Part shown: piece by piece, positions 42,078 to 52,311 of the stretch
How the letters are laid out: the number at the start of each line of letters is the position of its first letter
Numbering within the stretch: the stretch's first letter is position 1
Assembly (NCBI RefSeq): GCF_030864005.1
Contig: NZ_CP132976.1
Location: 6,262,001-6,326,000, forward strand
Origin: Achromobacter seleniivolatilans
Lineage (GTDB): Bacteria > Pseudomonadota > Gammaproteobacteria > Burkholderiales > Burkholderiaceae_B
Direction of reading: 5' to 3'
DNA: 64,000 nucleotides
The notes under the pieces: model-generated
Database searches by the model: none
Told to the model about the DNA's origin: nothing
The model's input: only the letters and a program-made list of their open reading frames with translations
Made by a program: the position numbers and the translations under genes

Positions 42078-44954
42078 TTATTTCCCGGTCAGGGCCGCCT
42101 CGCTTTCACGCGATCGCTCGCGCAAGAGCTTTTGCTGGATATCGGCAAAGCGCGACCATTGGCGCTGCCATTCCGAAGGCTGGGACACACGCGTGATCTG
42201 CACGGCCGTGACCTTGTATTCGGGGCAGTTGGTCGCCCAGTCAGAGCTGTCTGTCGTGACGACGTTGGCGCCGGACTCAGGGAAGTGGAACGTGGTGTAT
42301 ACCACGCCCGGTTGCACCCGGTCGGTCAGCGTGGCTCGCAGCACCGTTTCGCCCGCCCGGCTCTGGATGCCCACCCAATCGCCTTCGGCCACGCCACGGT
42401 CTTCGGCATCCTGCGGGTGCAGTTCCAGCACATCTTCGCCGTGCCACATCACGTTAGGCGTGCGCCGCGTCTGCGCGCCCACGTTGTACTGCGACAGGAT
42501 GCGGCCCGTTGTCAGCAGCAGCGGGAAGCGGCGCGTGCTGCGTTCGTCGGTGGGCACATATTGGGTAATCATGAACTTGCCCTTGCCGCGCACGAAGGCA
42601 TCGATGTGCATGATTGGCGTGCCTTCCGGCGCGTCGTCATTGCAGGGCCATTGCAGGCTGCCCAGCTTCTCCAGTTTTTCGTAGCTGACGCCGCTGAATG
42701 TTGGCGTCAACCGGGCGATTTCTTCCATGATCTCGCGCGGGTGCTTGTAGTTCATGGGGTAACCCAGCGCGTTCGACAGCGCTACGGTCACTTCCCAGTC
42801 CGACTTGCCGTTCTTGGGTTCCATGACCTTGCGCACCCGCGAGATGCGGCGCTCTGCATTGGTGAAGGTGCCGTCTTTTTCCAGGAACGACGAGCCCGGC
42901 AGGAATACATGGGCGTACTTGGCGGTCTCGTTCAGGAACAGATCCTGGACCACGATGCACTCCATGGCCGCCAGCGACGCGGCTACGTGCTGCGTGTTGG
43001 GGTCGGATTGAACGATGTCTTCGCCCTGGCAGTACAAGCCCTTGAAGGTGCCGCCCAGCGCGGCTTCGAACATGTTCGGAATGCGCAGGCCGGGTTCCGG
43101 CTGGATAGTCACGCCCCAGTCCTGTTCAAACTGCGCGCGCGCCACGTTGTCTGAAATATGCCGATAGCCAGGCAGTTCATGCGGGAACGAACCCATATCG
43201 CATGAGCCCTGCACGTTGTTCTGGCCGCGCAAGGGGTTCACGCCTACGCCTTCACGGCCCACGTTGCCCGTGGCCATCGCCAGGTTGGCAATCGCCATGA
43301 CGGTAGTGGAGCCCTGGCTGTGTTCGGTGACACCCAGGCCGTAGTAAATGGAACCATTGCCGCCGGTGGCAAACAGGCGCGCCGCGCCGCGCACGGCTTG
43401 CGCAGGCACGCCCGTGATTTCCTCCATCGCTTCCGGGGAATTGGCGGGTTGCGAAACAAAGTCGCGCCATTCGTTGAACGCTTTGGTTTCGCAGCGTTCG
43501 GCCACGTAGTCTTCGGCGATCAGGCCTTCGGTGGCGATCACATGCGCCAGTGACGATAGCAACGCCGTGTTGGTGCCGGGCCGGACTTGCAGGTGGAAGT
43601 CGGCCTTGATGTGGGGCGAGCTGACCAATTCAATGCGGCGCGGATCGATCACGATCAGCCGCGCGCCTTCGCGCAGGCGGCGCTTCAAGCGCGACGCGAA
43701 TACCGGGTGGCCGCTGCTGGGGTTGGCGCCCATGACGATCACGACGTCCGTATGCATGACCGAGTCAAAGGTCTGCGTGCCAGCGGATTCGCCCAGCGTC
43801 TGCTTCAGGCCGTAGCCGGTGGGGGAGTGGCAGACGCGCGCGCAGGTGTCCACGTTATTCGTGCCGAACGCAGCGCGCACCAACTTCTGCACCAGCCAGG
43901 TTTCTTCATTGGTGCAGCGTGACGACGTGATGCCGCCTACGGCGTCGCGGCCGTAGTCGCGCTGGATGCGGCGGAACTCCGATGCCGCGTAATTGATCGC
44001 CTCATCCCAGGACACTTCTTTCCAGGAATCCGTGATGTGCTTGCGGATCATGGGTTTCAGCACGCGTTCTTTGTGCGTCGCGTAGCCCCACGCAAACCGG
44101 CCCTTCACGCAGGAGTGCCCGCGGTTGGCCTGGCCGTCTTTCCACGGCACCATGCGCACGACTTCCTGACCCTTCATTTCGGCCTTGAACCCGCAGCCTA
44201 CGCCGCAATACGCGCAGGTGGTTACGACCGAGTGCTCGGCCTGGCCCATCATGATGACGGTTTTTTCCTGCAAGGTTGACGTGGGACAGGCCTGCACACA
44301 GGCGCCACACGACACGCATTCGCTATCCAGAAATGGCTGATCCTGCCCCGGTGACACGCGCGACTCGAAACCCTTGCCCGAAATCGTCAGCGCGAACGTA
44401 CCCTGGGTTTCTTCGCAAGCGCGCACACAGCGGTTGCAGACTATGCACTTGGACGCGTCGTACGTGAAGTACGGATTGGACTCGTCCTTTTCACTTTTCA
44501 GGTGATTGGCGCCGTCATAGCCGTAGCGCACATTGCGCAGGCCCACGACACCGGCCATGTCCTGCAATTCGCAATCGCCGTTGGCCGGACAGGTCAGGCA
44601 GTCCAGCGGGTGATCCGAGATGTACAGCTCCATGACGCCGCGGCGCAGCTCGTGCAGCTTGGGCGTTTCGGTAAACACGACCATGCCGTTTTCGGCAGGC
44701 GTCGTGCACGATGCCGGATAACCTCGGCGGCCTTCGATCTGCACCAGGCAAAGCCGGCACGATCCAAAGGGTTCCAGGCTGTCGGTGGCGCACAGCTTCG
44801 GGATGTTGATCCCGGCCTCAGCGGCGGCGCGCATCAGCGATGTGCCCTCGGCCACTTGGATTTCCTGGCCATCGATGGTCAGGGAGATGGTTTTTTCGGA
44901 CACGCGGGCGGGCGTGCCCATGTCGCGGTCGCGCTTGATGACGGTTTCTAGCAT
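42078..44954 (-). CDS. fdsA: Formate dehydrogenase alpha subunit, Mo-containing, cysteine type
   Basis: A 958-residue catalytic subunit that oxidises formate to CO2. N-terminal [2Fe-2S] domain (C55, C66, C69, C83), His/Cys cluster region, ferredoxin-type 4Fe-4S pairs (C170-C180, C213-C223), a further 4Fe-4S site (C247, C250, C254, C282), then the bis-MGD domain with the molybdenum ligand C375 in ARVCHSPTG. The ligand is cysteine, so no selenocysteine system is needed. A molydopterin-binding domain ends the protein (about 840-940). It follows fdsB by 13 bases. Confidence 0.96.
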   Translation of the reverse strand: MLETVIKRDRDMGTPARVSEKTISLTIDGQEIQVAEGTSLMRAAAEAGINIPKLCATDSLEPFGSCRLCLVQIEGRRGYPASCTTPAENGMVVFTETPKLHELRRGVMELYISDHPLDCLTCPANGDCELQDMAGVVGLRNVRYGYDGANHLKSEKDESNPYFTYDASKCIVCNRCVRACEETQGTFALTISGKGFESRVSPGQDQPFLDSECVSCGACVQACPTSTLQEKTVIMMGQAEHSVVTTCAYCGVGCGFKAEMKGQEVVRMVPWKDGQANRGHSCVKGRFAWGYATHKERVLKPMIRKHITDSWKEVSWDEAINYAASEFRRIQRDYGRDAVGGITSSRCTNEETWLVQKLVRAAFGTNNVDTCARVCHSPTGYGLKQTLGESAGTQTFDSVMHTDVVIVMGANPSSGHPVFASRLKRRLREGARLIVIDPRRIELVSSPHIKADFHLQVRPGTNTALLSSLAHVIATEGLIAEDYVAERCETKAFNEWRDFVSQPANSPEAMEEITGVPAQAVRGAARLFATGGNGSIYYGLGVTEHSQGSTTVMAIANLAMATGNVGREGVGVNPLRGQNNVQGSCDMGSFPHELPGYRHISDNVARAQFEQDWGVTIQPEPGLRIPNMFEAALGGTFKGLYCQGEDIVQSDPNTQHVAASLAAMECIVVQDLFLNETAKYAHVFLPGSSFLEKDGTFTNAERRISRVRKVMEPKNGKSDWEVTVALSNALGYPMNYKHPREIMEEIARLTPTFSGVSYEKLEKLGSLQWPCNDDAPEGTPIMHIDAFVRGKGKFMITQYVPTDERSTRRFPLLLTTGRILSQYNVGAQTRRTPNVMWHGEDVLELHPQDAEDRGVAEGDWVGIQSRAGETVLRATLTDRVQPGVVYTTFHFPESGANVVTTDSSDWATNCPEYKVTAVQITRVSQPSEWQRQWSRFADIQQKLLRERSRESEAALTGK

Positions 44955-44967
44955 GACGGTCTCGGGT

Positions 44968-46548
44968 TCAGGCCGCGTGCGCGGCTGGCTGGGAGGACTC
45001 GATGCCGAAGTCCTGCGGAAAATGGTTCAGCGCGGACAACACCGGATAGGGCGCCATGCCCCCCAGCGCGCATAGCGAACCGCCCATCATCGTGTCGCAC
45101 AGGTCGCGCAACAGATGCACCTGCTGCGCGCGCTGCTGCGGGTTTGCACCGCCCGCTGCGATCTTGTCGATCGTTTCAACCCCGCGTGTGGAGCCGATGC
45201 GGCAGGGTGTGCACTTGCCACAGGATTCGATCGCGCAGAACTCCATCGCATAGCGCGCCATGCGCGCCATATCGACGGTGTCGTCAAAAGCCACCAGCCC
45301 GCCGTGGCCGATCATTGCTGAAATCTGGATGTAGGCCTCGTAGTCGAGCGGCACATCCCATTGCGATTCCGGCAGGTACGCGCCCAGCGGGCCGCCGACC
45401 TGCACGGCGCGTAACGGCCGTCCGGACGCGCTGCCGCCGCCAAATTCATAGAGCAGGTCGCGCAGGCTCAGGCCAAAGGCCTTCTCCACCAGCCCGCCTT
45501 GTTTCAGATTGCCCGCCAATTGGAAGGGCAGCGTGCCGTGTGACCGGCCCACGCCGTAGTCGCGGTAGTAGGCCGCGCCCTTGGCCAGGATGATCGGCAC
45601 CGTCGCCAGCGAGATCACGTTATTGATGACAGTCGGCTTGCCGAACAGACCGGAGATTGCCGGTAGCGGCGGCTTGGCGCGCACGACGCCGCGCTTGCCT
45701 TCCAGGCTTTCCAGCAAAGACGTTTCTTCGCCGCAGATATAGGCGCCGGCGCCTTTGCGCACTTCCAGGTCGAAACGGCGGCCGCTGCCGTGCACATCGT
45801 TGCCCAGCCAGCCCACGGTGCGCGCCCGTGTGATGGCGGCTTCCAACGTTTCGATGGCGTGCGGGTATTCGGAACGGACATAGATGTAGCCGTAGGTTGC
45901 GCCCACGGCCAGACCGGCGATTGTCATGCCTTCGATCAGCACGTAGGGGTCGCCTTCCATCAGCAGGCGGTCGGCAAAGGTGCCGGAGTCCCCTTCGTCG
46001 GCGTTGCAGACGATGTACTTCTGGTCAGACGGTGATCCCGCCACGGTCTTCCATTTGATGCCGGTGGGAAAGGCCGCGCCGCCGCGGCCCCGCAGGCCCG
46101 ACGTCACCATTTCATCGATGATGTGGCCCGGTTCCATGGCCAGCGCCCGCTTCAAGCCGGTCAGTCCGCCGTGCGCGGCATAGTCATGCAAGGACAAGGG
46201 GTCTGTCACGCCGACCCGGGCAAATGTCAGCCGTTCCTGCTGCTTCAAATACGGAATTTCTTCGGTCAGGCCCTGGTGTAGCGGGTGCTCTGCGCCCGTC
46301 AACCACCCGGCGTCAAACAGCCCGGCCACGTCTTCCGGCGCAACGGGCCCATAGGCAACACGGCCGGCGGGCGTGGTGACTTCCACCAGGGGTTCCAGCC
46401 ACAACAGGCCGCGCGAACCATTGCGCACCACCTGGACGGACAGACCGCGCTCATCGGCAATGCGTTCGATGGCTTGGGCAACGGCGTCGGCTTCCACGGC
46501 CAGCGCGGCCGCGTCGCGCGGCACATAAACAACGATGGGGGCGCTCAT
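44968..46548 (-). CDS. fdsB: Formate dehydrogenase beta subunit (NAD/FMN)
   Basis: A 526-residue NuoF-like subunit. After an N-terminal thioredoxin-like domain (1-110) come the FMN/NADH-binding core ('GRGGAAFPTGIKWK', 'CNADEGDSGTFADR', 'YICGEETSLLESLEG'), an SLBB domain and a 4Fe-4S site ESCGKCTPCRIGSTRG. It passes electrons from FdsA to NAD. The ATG at 46548 overlaps the fdsG stop (ATGA), which fixes the start. Confidence 0.95.
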   Translation of the reverse strand: MSAPIVVYVPRDAAALAVEADAVAQAIERIADERGLSVQVVRNGSRGLLWLEPLVEVTTPAGRVAYGPVAPEDVAGLFDAGWLTGAEHPLHQGLTEEIPYLKQQERLTFARVGVTDPLSLHDYAAHGGLTGLKRALAMEPGHIIDEMVTSGLRGRGGAAFPTGIKWKTVAGSPSDQKYIVCNADEGDSGTFADRLLMEGDPYVLIEGMTIAGLAVGATYGYIYVRSEYPHAIETLEAAITRARTVGWLGNDVHGSGRRFDLEVRKGAGAYICGEETSLLESLEGKRGVVRAKPPLPAISGLFGKPTVINNVISLATVPIILAKGAAYYRDYGVGRSHGTLPFQLAGNLKQGGLVEKAFGLSLRDLLYEFGGGSASGRPLRAVQVGGPLGAYLPESQWDVPLDYEAYIQISAMIGHGGLVAFDDTVDMARMARYAMEFCAIESCGKCTPCRIGSTRGVETIDKIAAGGANPQQRAQQVHLLRDLCDTMMGGSLCALGGMAPYPVLSALNHFPQDFGIESSQPAAHAA

Positions 46549-47102
46549 GCCGTGGTCTCCTGCGCGCGGGCCAGCAGGCGGTCTAGTTTGTCTGGGGTGA
46601 CGCGGGCGTGGGGTTGGCCGTCGATCATGACGGCGGGGGATTGGGCGCACAGTCCCAGGCAATACACGGGTTCCAGCGTAAAGCTGCCATCCGGTGCGCT
46701 GGCGTGGAAGTCGCATCCCAGCTTGGCGCGTGCATGGGCAGCCAGGTGTTCGCCGCCCATGGATTGACAGGATTCGGCCCGGCACACTTCCAGCGTGTGG
46801 CGCGCGGCGGGTTCGCTGCGGAAATGGGGGTAGAAGGTGATGACGCCGTGAACTTCGGCGCGGGACAGGTTCAGGGCCTCGGCGATGGTTTGCACCGCCT
46901 CGGCCGGAATACAGCCCAGTTCGTGCTGGACCGCATGCAGCACCGGAAGCAGGGGGCCGGGCTGATCCTTGAGTTGCGCAAGGATACGGGCAGTGGCCGC
47001 AATTGCAGGCGTGGCGGATGCTTGGGCCGCATCCAGGGCCATTTTTCCGCCCCGGGCTCCGCCGCTGGACGCCAGATCGGATTTTGCTTCGCGCTGATGC
47101 AC
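46545..47102 (-). CDS. fdsG: Formate dehydrogenase gamma subunit (NuoE-like)
   Basis: A 185-residue [2Fe-2S] protein related to NuoE: CRAESC and CLGLC hold the four cluster ligands. It pairs with FdsB. The start chosen is GTG at 47102, six bases after a strong GGAGGAG; an ATG at 47042 lacks such a site. It is first in fdsGBACD, divergent from fdsR, with a perfect palindrome at 47174-47193 upstream. Confidence 0.9.
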   Translation of the reverse strand: MHQREAKSDLASSGGARGGKMALDAAQASATPAIAATARILAQLKDQPGPLLPVLHAVQHELGCIPAEAVQTIAEALNLSRAEVHGVITFYPHFRSEPAARHTLEVCRAESCQSMGGEHLAAHARAKLGCDFHASAPDGSFTLEPVYCLGLCAQSPAVMIDGQPHARVTPDKLDRLLARAQETTA

Positions 47103-47173
47103 GGTGGTCTCCTCCAGTGTTAACTGGGCCCCATCAAAGGGTTGTTGTATCGGACGGGTTGCGCTTGCATTTA

Positions 47174-47193
47174 ATATGTTTTTTAAAACATAT
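47174..47193. promoter_or_regulatory. Palindromic operator between fdsG and fdsR
   Basis: ATATGTTTT and AAAACATAT form a perfect nine-base inverted repeat with two bases between. It lies 71 bases from the fdsG start and 68 from the fdsR start and stands out as AT-rich in GC-rich DNA. ModE-type regulators bind similar AT-rich dyads, so FdsR is the likely ligand. Confidence 0.6.
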
Positions 47194-47261
47194 AAAGAAG
47201 CCAGCCGCCGCATTATTTGTGTACTCTAACGGGGTAAACAATCGCCTTCAATATGAAATAA

Positions 47262-48341
47262 ATGACATATAAGTTTCGTATCGGCCTCGGAGCGCAATGG
47301 ACGTTGGGCGGAGACGGCGAGTCGGCGCCCGTGCCCTTGCAAGACATGCTTGCCCTTTTGTCTGCCATTGATGCCACAGGCAATATCGCGGGCGCGTGCA
47401 GGGCTTGCGGCTTGTCGTACCGGCACGCCTGGGGCGTTCTGCGCCGGTTCGAAGCCATCTTCGGCACTCAGCTCCTGATTACCAACCGCCGCCAGGGCAC
47501 CCAACTGGCTCCCTTTGCACAGCGCTTGCTGTGGGCCAATCGCCGTATCGAGGCGCGCCTGATGCCTACGCTCGACAGCATGGCGTCGGAATTGCAAGAA
47601 GAGCTGGAACGCTTGTTGCCCGAAGGCGGCCCGCATCTGCGGCTGCATGCCAGCCACGGTTTTGCGGTGGAGTCGCTGATGCAGCACATGGGCGCCAAAA
47701 AGCCCGGGCTGGAACTGCGCTATCGCACCGCCATCGAAGCGCTGGCCTCGCTGGAACGCCACGAATGTGATCTGGCGGGATTTCAGGTGCCACTGGGCGA
47801 TTTTGAAGCGCCCATCATGGAACGCTATGCGCAGTGGCTGCATGCCGACGAATACCTGCTGATTCACCTTGCCGTGCGCAATACCGGCCTGTTTGTCACA
47901 GCGGGCAACCCCAAGCAGATCCGGGGAATGGCTGATCTTGAGCGCGCCGACGTGCGCTTCGTGAACCGCCAGATCGGGTCCAGCACGCGGTATTTGGTGG
48001 GTTTGATGCTGCAACGCGCCGGGGTCTCCATCAGCGAGGTCCAGGGTTACGAAACCAACGAATTCACGCATATGGCCATTGCGGCGCACATTGCCAGCGG
48101 CATGGCGGACACGGGCGTGGGCGTCGAGACGGCGGCCTGCCGCTTCGGGCTGGACTTTATCCCGCTGGTACGGGAACGCTATTTCTTCGCTATTCGAAAG
48201 TCTTCACTGGATACCCCCGCCATGCGCGACCTGCTATCCATCATGCGCAGCCCGGACTATGTGGGATATGTGGGGCAGCTGGTCGGCTACGACGCCAGCG
48301 AGACGGGGCGGTTACAGACGCTGGAAGAGGCGTTTTCATGA
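47262..48341 (+). CDS. fdsR: ModE/LysR-type regulator of formate dehydrogenase (FdsR-like)
   Basis: A 359-residue regulator: ModE-like winged helix at about 28-95 ('[33 protein letters not shown]') and a C-terminal periplasmic-binding-like domain (PBP-like, 125-330) that in relatives follows MoeA or ModE modules and may sense molybdate or formate. It is divergent from fdsG and upstream of moaA on the same strand. In Cupriavidus an FdsR of this type controls the fds operon; the function here is by analogy. Confidence 0.85.
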   Translation: MTYKFRIGLGAQWTLGGDGESAPVPLQDMLALLSAIDATGNIAGACRACGLSYRHAWGVLRRFEAIFGTQLLITNRRQGTQLAPFAQRLLWANRRIEARLMPTLDSMASELQEELERLLPEGGPHLRLHASHGFAVESLMQHMGAKKPGLELRYRTAIEALASLERHECDLAGFQVPLGDFEAPIMERYAQWLHADEYLLIHLAVRNTGLFVTAGNPKQIRGMADLERADVRFVNRQIGSSTRYLVGLMLQRAGVSISEVQGYETNEFTHMAIAAHIASGMADTGVGVETAACRFGLDFIPLVRERYFFAIRKSSLDTPAMRDLLSIMRSPDYVGYVGQLVGYDASETGRLQTLEEAFS

Positions 48342-48408
48342 ACATTCAGCGTGTCCAGCCGTGGTTTTTCCGCGCCTTGACAACTCCTGGCCGGGATATG
48401 ATGCCGCT

Positions 48409-49512
48409 ATGAGCAAAGTGTTTTTTCTTGCTGATCACCGGACGGCACGTTCGGCTTGGCCCCCGCCCGGAGAACTTCCCGCGGATGGGCAGCCTGCGCT
48501 TGACCTGCGCGCGCGTCCGTTGCGCGATCTGCGTATCTCGGTCACCGACCGCTGCAATTTCCGCTGCACGTATTGCATGCCGCGTGAAGTCTTCGACAGC
48601 GCTTATACGTTCATGCCGCATTCGGCCCTGCTGTCCTTTGAAGAGATCAGCCGGCTGGCTGGCATCTTCACGCAGCTGGGTGTCGAAAAAATCCGGCTCA
48701 CTGGCGGCGAACCGCTGCTGCGCAAACATATCGAAAATCTGGTGGAGCAGCTGGCGCAATTGCGAACGCCTGCCGGCCGGCCGCTGGACCTGACGCTTAC
48801 GACCAATGGCAGCGTGCTGGCGCGCAAGGCCGCAGCGCTTAAAAGCGCGGGATTGACGCGCGTCACTGTCAGCCTGGACGCGCTGGACGCCGCGATGTTC
48901 CAGGGTATGAGCGACAGCGGCTTCACGCCGGATGATGTGTTGCGCGGCATTGATGCCGCGGCAGAAGCGGGCCTTACGCCTGTGAAGGTGAACATGGTGG
49001 TGCGGCGCGGCCTGAACGACGGGCAAATCCTGCCCATGGCCGAACGCTTCCGCAACAGCGGCCACATTCTGCGTTTTATTGAATACATGGATGTGGGCAA
49101 CAGCAACGGCTGGAATCTGGCGGAAGTCGTGCCCAGTCATGAGGTCGTGGAACGTATCGGCGCTGTCCATCCGCTGGTTCCTGTTGAAAGCAGCGAGATG
49201 GGACGGGTGGCCGAACGTTGGCGTTATGCGGATGGCTCTGGAGAGATCGGCGTGATTTCCAGCGTGACCCACGCGTTTTGCGGCGGCTGTACGCGCGCGC
49301 GCCTGTCGCCGGAAGGCAAGCTGTTCCTATGCCTGTTCGCGCACGAAGGACACGACCTGCGCGCTCCGCTGCGCGACGGGGCGACTGATGCCGAAATGGC
49401 GGGCATCCTGTCCGGTATTTGGGCGGCGCGCAATGACCACTACTCCGAACTGCGGGGCCGTGGCATACCGGACCCTTCCCGCAAAGTTGAAATGAGCTAC
49501 ATCGGTGGTTGA
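48409..49512 (+). CDS. moaA: GTP 3',8-cyclase MoaA
   Basis: A 367-residue radical-SAM enzyme that begins molybdenum cofactor synthesis. N-terminal cluster motif CNFRCTYC (C49, C53, C56), C-terminal cluster CGGC...C near 295-312, and the catalytic C-terminal GG (MSYIGG). The ATG at 48409 gives the usual length; the frame is open upstream into fdsR, where it is not coding. It overlaps mobA by eight bases. Confidence 0.95.
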   Translation: MSKVFFLADHRTARSAWPPPGELPADGQPALDLRARPLRDLRISVTDRCNFRCTYCMPREVFDSAYTFMPHSALLSFEEISRLAGIFTQLGVEKIRLTGGEPLLRKHIENLVEQLAQLRTPAGRPLDLTLTTNGSVLARKAAALKSAGLTRVTVSLDALDAAMFQGMSDSGFTPDDVLRGIDAAAEAGLTPVKVNMVVRRGLNDGQILPMAERFRNSGHILRFIEYMDVGNSNGWNLAEVVPSHEVVERIGAVHPLVPVESSEMGRVAERWRYADGSGEIGVISSVTHAFCGGCTRARLSPEGKLFLCLFAHEGHDLRAPLRDGATDAEMAGILSGIWAARNDHYSELRGRGIPDPSRKVEMSYIGG

Positions 49513-50113
49513 CGCTACGTCTGCTGCGGCTGGCCTGATCCTGGCTGGCGGCCAAGGTTCACGCATGAATCAACAGGACAAGGGGCTGGTGACGCTCGGC
49601 GGCGAGCCCATGGTGGCGCATGTTGCGCGCCGGCTGGCCCCGCAAGTCACGCGGCTGATCATCAGCGCCAATCGGCATCAGGACCGCTACGCGCCCTACG
49701 GCCAGGTGGTGGAAGACGGTGAACGCGAGCTGGGCGCATTTCAGGGGCCCTTGCTGGGTATTGCGGCGGGTCTTCTTGCCGCCCAGCAAGACGATTGGCT
49801 TGTGGTGGTTCCCTGCGACACGCCATTTTTACCGCGCGATCTGGCGGTCCGCTTGATCGCTGCCGCCACGTCCGCGAACGCGCCGCTGGCCTATGCGGTG
49901 GCGGGCGGCCAACGCCATTCCGCCTGCATGGCGGCAAGCACCCGTTTATTGCCCGGCTTGTTGGCCTATCTGCAAGGCGGCGACCGTAAGGTCGGGCTGT
50001 GGCAGGCCAGGAGCGGGGGCGTCGAGGCGCGCTTTGATGACGCGCCCGACGCTTTTATGAACGTCAACACGCCAGAAGAACTGGCGGCCGCTGAACGTTA
50101 CGCCAGCCAGTGA
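49505..50113 (+). CDS. mobA: Molybdenum cofactor guanylyltransferase MobA
   Basis: A 202-residue nucleotidyltransferase that adds GMP to the cofactor to form the MGD used by FdsA. Motifs: [18 protein letters not shown] (GTP binding) and [11 protein letters not shown]. The start is GTG at 49505, inside the end of moaA. The 3' end overlaps the convergent moeA gene by 16 bases. Confidence 0.94.
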   Translation: MVDATSAAAGLILAGGQGSRMNQQDKGLVTLGGEPMVAHVARRLAPQVTRLIISANRHQDRYAPYGQVVEDGERELGAFQGPLLGIAAGLLAAQQDDWLVVVPCDTPFLPRDLAVRLIAAATSANAPLAYAVAGGQRHSACMAASTRLLPGLLAYLQGGDRKVGLWQARSGGVEARFDDAPDAFMNVNTPEELAAAERYASQ

Positions 50114-51303
50114 CGCAGGTCGTAGTAGGCCACGCGATCCTTGTCTTGCACCAGCACGTCGGCCGGCAGACGGGCAAGGCCCGTGGCCCAGGGCATGGAA
50201 CTGATCACGCCTGAACCCTGGTGGCCATAAGCGACCAGCTCGTTGCTGCCGTCATCGGCCACGCGGCGCTGGACGCGCAAGAATTCTTCACGGCCATCCT
50301 TGCGCGGGTTTTCCGTGCGCAAGGGCAGCAGGCTGACGGGCGGGAAGATTTCCTGGCGGCCCTGCATGCGGCGCGCGAGCGGCGTCACCAGCATTGCGAA
50401 CACCGCGTAAGCCGATACCGGATTGCCCGGCAGGCTGACGATAGGCTTGCCGTCGATCTTGGCCAATGCCACGGGCTTGCCCGGCTTCATGCGTACCTTC
50501 CAGAGCGACAATTCACCGCCCAGCGTGGCAAGCGCGGGTTTGACCAGATCGCGTTCGCCGACCGACACGCCGCCCACGCTCAACACCAGGTCGCAGTCGG
50601 CCAGCAGCGTCGTGAAGGCGGCGATCAAATCGGCCTCGGTATCGCGCGCGTGCAGCACATGCACGGGCAGAGCGCCCAGGCCGCGCACCAGCGCTGCCAG
50701 CATCGGTCCGTTTGAGTTGTAGATCTGCTCCGGCGCGCGCGGCGTGCCGGGCGGCACCAGTTCGTCGCCGGTCGTCAGAATGCCTACGCGCAACTGCGCC
50801 ACAACCGGCACGCTGGCAAGCCCTTGCGAGGCCAGCAGCGCCACGTGCGCGGCTTCAAGCAGGGTGCCAGCGGACAGCAGCGACGCACCGGTCATCGTGT
50901 CTTCGCCGCGGCGGCGGATATGCTGGTTGGGGGCGGGCTCTCGCGTGATCTCGACATGCCCGTCGGCTTCAACTGTGTCTTCCTGCATGACCACAGTGTC
51001 GGCGCCATCGGGAATCACGCTGCCGGTGAACAGGCGTGTGGCGAAACCGGGCTTGAGCGGCTCTGGCACGTCGCCTGCATAACAACGCTGCTGAATCGGC
51101 AGACGGCCGCCCGCCTGCCAGTCGGCCACCCGCAAGGCGTAACCGTCCATGGCGCTGTTGTCGGCCGGGGGAATATCCACCGTGGCTTCCAGGTCGGTGG
51201 CCAGCACGCGGCCCGCGGCAAGGGTCAAGGCAACATCTTCATGGCGTTGAAGGGAACCTGCGGCATTGGCCAGCAGGGTCTGGGCTTGATCGAAATCCAG
51301 CAT
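50098..51303 (-). CDS. moeA: Molybdopterin molybdenumtransferase MoeA
   Basis: A 401-residue enzyme that inserts molybdenum into adenylylated molybdopterin. Motifs: 'PPADNSAMDGYAL' near 55, 'VLSVGGVSVGERDL' near 245 and 'GKPVALAKIDGKPIVSLPGNPVSA' near 285. The ATG at 51303 lies two bases after the moaB stop; the upstream frame is unsuitable. It is last of the minus-strand moa group. Confidence 0.95.
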   Translation of the reverse strand: MLDFDQAQTLLANAAGSLQRHEDVALTLAAGRVLATDLEATVDIPPADNSAMDGYALRVADWQAGGRLPIQQRCYAGDVPEPLKPGFATRLFTGSVIPDGADTVVMQEDTVEADGHVEITREPAPNQHIRRRGEDTMTGASLLSAGTLLEAAHVALLASQGLASVPVVAQLRVGILTTGDELVPPGTPRAPEQIYNSNGPMLAALVRGLGALPVHVLHARDTEADLIAAFTTLLADCDLVLSVGGVSVGERDLVKPALATLGGELSLWKVRMKPGKPVALAKIDGKPIVSLPGNPVSAYAVFAMLVTPLARRMQGRQEIFPPVSLLPLRTENPRKDGREEFLRVQRRVADDGSNELVAYGHQGSGVISSMPWATGLARLPADVLVQDKDRVAYYDLRHWLA

Positions 51304-51305
51304 GG

Positions 51306-51827
51306 TCAGGTTTCTTCTTTGTGATTCTTGAAATGCGTGGCGAAATTGCAGGGCCGTTGACCACTGTCCAATTGTTCGCGCAGGATTTTGGTCCAGGCGG
51401 TTTCGCAAGCATTGTTGGAGCCGGGCAGGCAGAAGATCAGCGTCCCGTTGGCCGAACCGGCAAACGCGCGTGATTGGATCGTGGAACTGCCGATCTCGGT
51501 ATAGGAAATCTGGCGGAACAGTTCACCAAATCCGGGTATCTCACGATCCAGCAGCGGCAGGATCGCGGCCGGCGTGTGGTCCAGGTGCGAAAAACCCGTG
51601 CCGCCCGTGGTCAGGATGATCTGCACTTCCGGGTCGGCGATCCAATCGCTGATCACGCGCCGGATCTGGTAGATGTTGTCGCGAACAAGGTCGCGGCGCA
51701 CGCACTGGTGCCCGGCGTGGGCCAGGCTGTGGGCAAGCAGATTGCCGGACGTGTCGTCCCCCGCGCTGCGGGTGTCGCTGACGGTCAATACGGCGCAGGC
51801 CAGCGAGACAGGGCTTTCTTCGCTCAT
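51306..51827 (-). CDS. moaB: Molybdopterin adenylyltransferase-type protein MoaB
   Basis: A 173-residue MoaB/Mog-fold protein with 'VLTVSDTRSAGDDTSG', 'LTTGGTGFSHLDHTP' and 'IFCLPGSNNACETAW'. It activates molybdopterin for metal insertion by MoeA. Its ATG overlaps the moaE stop (ATGA). Confidence 0.93.
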   Translation of the reverse strand: MSEESPVSLACAVLTVSDTRSAGDDTSGNLLAHSLAHAGHQCVRRDLVRDNIYQIRRVISDWIADPEVQIILTTGGTGFSHLDHTPAAILPLLDREIPGFGELFRQISYTEIGSSTIQSRAFAGSANGTLIFCLPGSNNACETAWTKILREQLDSGQRPCNFATHFKNHKEET

Positions 51828-52306
51828 GGACGTTCCTTGGTTGTGGAGGTGTCGTCATCCCAGGCATCCGTGCGGTCCTGGTCGGATTGGCGCTGTTCCA
51901 CCCAAAAGCTGTTGCCGCCCGCGAGTGTCTCGCGCTTCCAGAAGGGGGCGCGCGTTTTGAGTGCGTCGATGATGTATTCGCAGCCGCGGAAAGCGTCGCC
52001 GCGGTGCGCGCTGGCGGCTGCCACGAACACAATCTGGGCGTTGCGGGACAAGGCTCCCACGCGGTGCACGATCACCGTGCCGTCGAGGTTCCAGCGGGCG
52101 CGGGCGGTGGCGGCGATTTCCTCAAGCTCGCGCTCGCACATGCCGGGGTAGTGTTCAAGATAGAGCGTGTCGGTGGGCGAATCGGGCGCGTAGTCGCGCA
52201 CGTAGCCTACGAACGTGACGATACCGCCCACGCCCGAACCGGCGCGGTCGCGCAGCGCGGCAGTCAGCGCTGCGCTGTCGAAATCGGCTTCCTGGACGCT
52301 GATCAT
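51824..52306 (-). CDS. moaE: Molybdopterin synthase catalytic subunit MoaE
   Basis: A 160-residue protein with 'GAIVTFVGYVRD'-type start (GGIVTFVGYVRD), the 'LYLEHYPGMCERELEEIA' segment and 'HRVGALSRNAQIVFVAAASAHRGDAF', which carry the active-site lysine and arginine region; K136-type lysine is in 'APFWKRE'. The ATG at 52306 follows AGGAGG by nine bases. An acidic C-terminal tail of about 20 residues is unusual but of no clear meaning. Confidence 0.93.
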   Translation of the reverse strand: MISVQEADFDSAALTAALRDRAGSGVGGIVTFVGYVRDYAPDSPTDTLYLEHYPGMCERELEEIAATARARWNLDGTVIVHRVGALSRNAQIVFVAAASAHRGDAFRGCEYIIDALKTRAPFWKRETLAGGNSFWVEQRQSDQDRTDAWDDDTSTTKERP

Positions 52307-52311
52307 GGCGT

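Noticed and set aside
48342..48408. Possible molybdenum-cofactor riboswitch before moaA
   Set aside because: The gap is only 67 bases, too short for the known Moco RNA motif, and no matching stems are seen.
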